Shown here: positions 63,451-64,000 of the stretch, in pieces | Layout: each line of letters opens with the position of its first letter | Position numbering within the stretch: position 1 is the stretch's first letter | Origin: Paramecium sonneborni | Lineage: Eukaryota > Ciliophora > Oligohymenophorea > Peniculida > Parameciidae | Direction: 5' to 3' | Assembly (NCBI GenBank): GCA_905182985.1 | Contig: CAJJDN010000004.1 | Location: 682,287 to 746,286, forward strand | Length of the DNA stretch: 64,000 nt | Notes under the pieces: model-generated | What the model saw: the letters and a program-made list of their open reading frames with translations, nothing else | Told to the model about the DNA's origin: nothing | Databases searched by the model: none | Program-made: the position numbers and the translations under genes

Positions 63451-63671
63451 TTTATAATGCTCTTTTATTTTTCGATCTTAGATTTAGTACATAAGATTTA
63501 ACAAATTTTGATTAATGGAAATATGAATTTTCTTTGAATAATTCATCTTCAATTGCAGATTTTTATCATATTGTATTCATTTTTAAATAAACTAATGATC
63601 TTTTACTGTACCTTAAATCAGAATCTAAAGGTCATTAAGATCATAATCAAAAAATTAAATAAATTTTGTGA
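63437..63671 (+). other. Coding-like fragment fused to the XRN remnant
   Basis: Directly after the XRN homology a different frame reads REVYNALLFFDLRFSTQDLT, then NFDQWKYEFSLNNSSSIADF and ending HQDHNQKIKQIL at TGA 63669-63671. Composition is coding-like but it does not resemble XRN. It has no start of its own. It may be part of another gene brought next to the XRN fragment by a rearrangement, or a chance frame. Confidence 0.35.
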
Positions 63672-64000
63672 TATGATATTATACACTAAAGAAAAACTGT
63701 AATTATCTTTAGAATAGATTAAGAAGAAAACAAATAGTATAGTTAAAAGAAAAAACCAAGTTATGATAATCTTAATTATTTTTTTATTGAAAAAAATAAA
63801 GTTATTCTATGATTATATAAAAATATAAATATGATGTAACTAAGTAAATATTTTCTAATGCGAAGTATGTAATAAAAACTATATTTTGAAAAAAGAAAAA
63901 TTTTAAGTGAAAATCTTGAAATGTGAGTTTAATTCTATTAACTGTAAAGTTGGTTAAAAATTACTAGATTACTAGTCTTTTCAATTCTGGTTTCACATAA
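63672..64000. other. AT-rich end of the window, nothing recognised
   Basis: About 330 bp with no coding-like frame on either strand. Confidence 0.45.

Overview
The window looks like somatic (macronuclear) DNA of a Paramecium species. Three features point there. (1) Coding frames are full of in-frame TAA and TAG where conserved proteins have Gln, and TGA is the only terminator; the frames of ribosomal protein eS8, eEF1B-gamma, prohibitin and the glutaminyl cyclotransferase can only be read this way. (2) The reading frames are joined by dozens of very short introns, almost all 19-33 nt, starting GTA and ending AG. (3) The sequence is extremely AT-rich and genes are tightly packed, often with only 20-100 bp between stops and starts. 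Because of code and introns, most real genes do not appear as long standard-code ORFs; the coordinates here come from reading frames with TAA/TAG=Gln and joining exons by hand, so gene ends are firm where a TGA and an ATG are cited and less firm elsewhere.

Layout. 0.1-5.1 kb: small genes (p24/emp24 cargo receptor, a small helix-turn-helix-like protein, a ciliate-type unknown, a Mahogunin-type RING E3 ligase). 5.5-9.1 kb: eS8 and a large AGC-family kinase. 9.4-11.4 kb: a gene-poor patch with a decayed non-LTR reverse transcriptase. 11.8-19.8 kb: a Gln-rich unknown, a secreted three-module protein ending in a beta/gamma-crystallin-like domain (dense-core-granule candidate), an XLF/Cernunnos-like end-joining factor candidate, a short MGC-start protein, and POP1 of RNase P/MRP. 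19.9-26.3 kb: three membrane proteins on the minus strand (P4-ATPase lipid flippase, wolframin-like protein, LMBRD2-like protein). 27.3-30.8 kb: secreted glutaminyl cyclotransferase and a myristoylatable cGMP-dependent kinase. 31.1-36.5 kb: OPA3-like protein, Hook-like coiled coil, EF-hand protein and small unknowns. 36.5-44.6 kb: unknown, FLVCR-like transporter, EMC5, eEF1B-gamma with a polyglutamine linker, coiled-coil protein, acetyl-CoA transporter-like protein, syntaxin-like gene. 46.2-48.0 kb: SNF1/AMPK-like kinase. 48.1-55.4 kb: large proteins without recognisable domains. 55.8-57.9 kb: two tandem paralogous Gly/Ser-rich single-pass membrane proteins. 60.0-63.1 kb: MORN-repeat protein, RAP1-like telomere protein candidate, prohibitin-2. 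63.1-63.7 kb: a broken XRN-type exoribonuclease fragment fused to an unrelated frame.

Two single N bases (46141 and 59071) are each flanked by exact ~1.1 kb duplicates. These are unresolved contig overlaps: the sequence left of each N is repeated right of it, creating a false partial copy of the SNF1-like kinase and of the first exon of the MORN gene.

The most interesting items are the candidate XLF with a C-terminal Ku-binding-like tail, the RAP1-like protein, the wolframin-like protein with a split zinc ribbon, the crystallin-domain secretory protein, and the decayed reverse transcriptase and XRN fragments, which are rare kinds of debris in a compact macronuclear genome. There is no operon logic; neighbours are mostly functionally unrelated. 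I saw no tRNA, rRNA, CRISPR array or telomere repeat.
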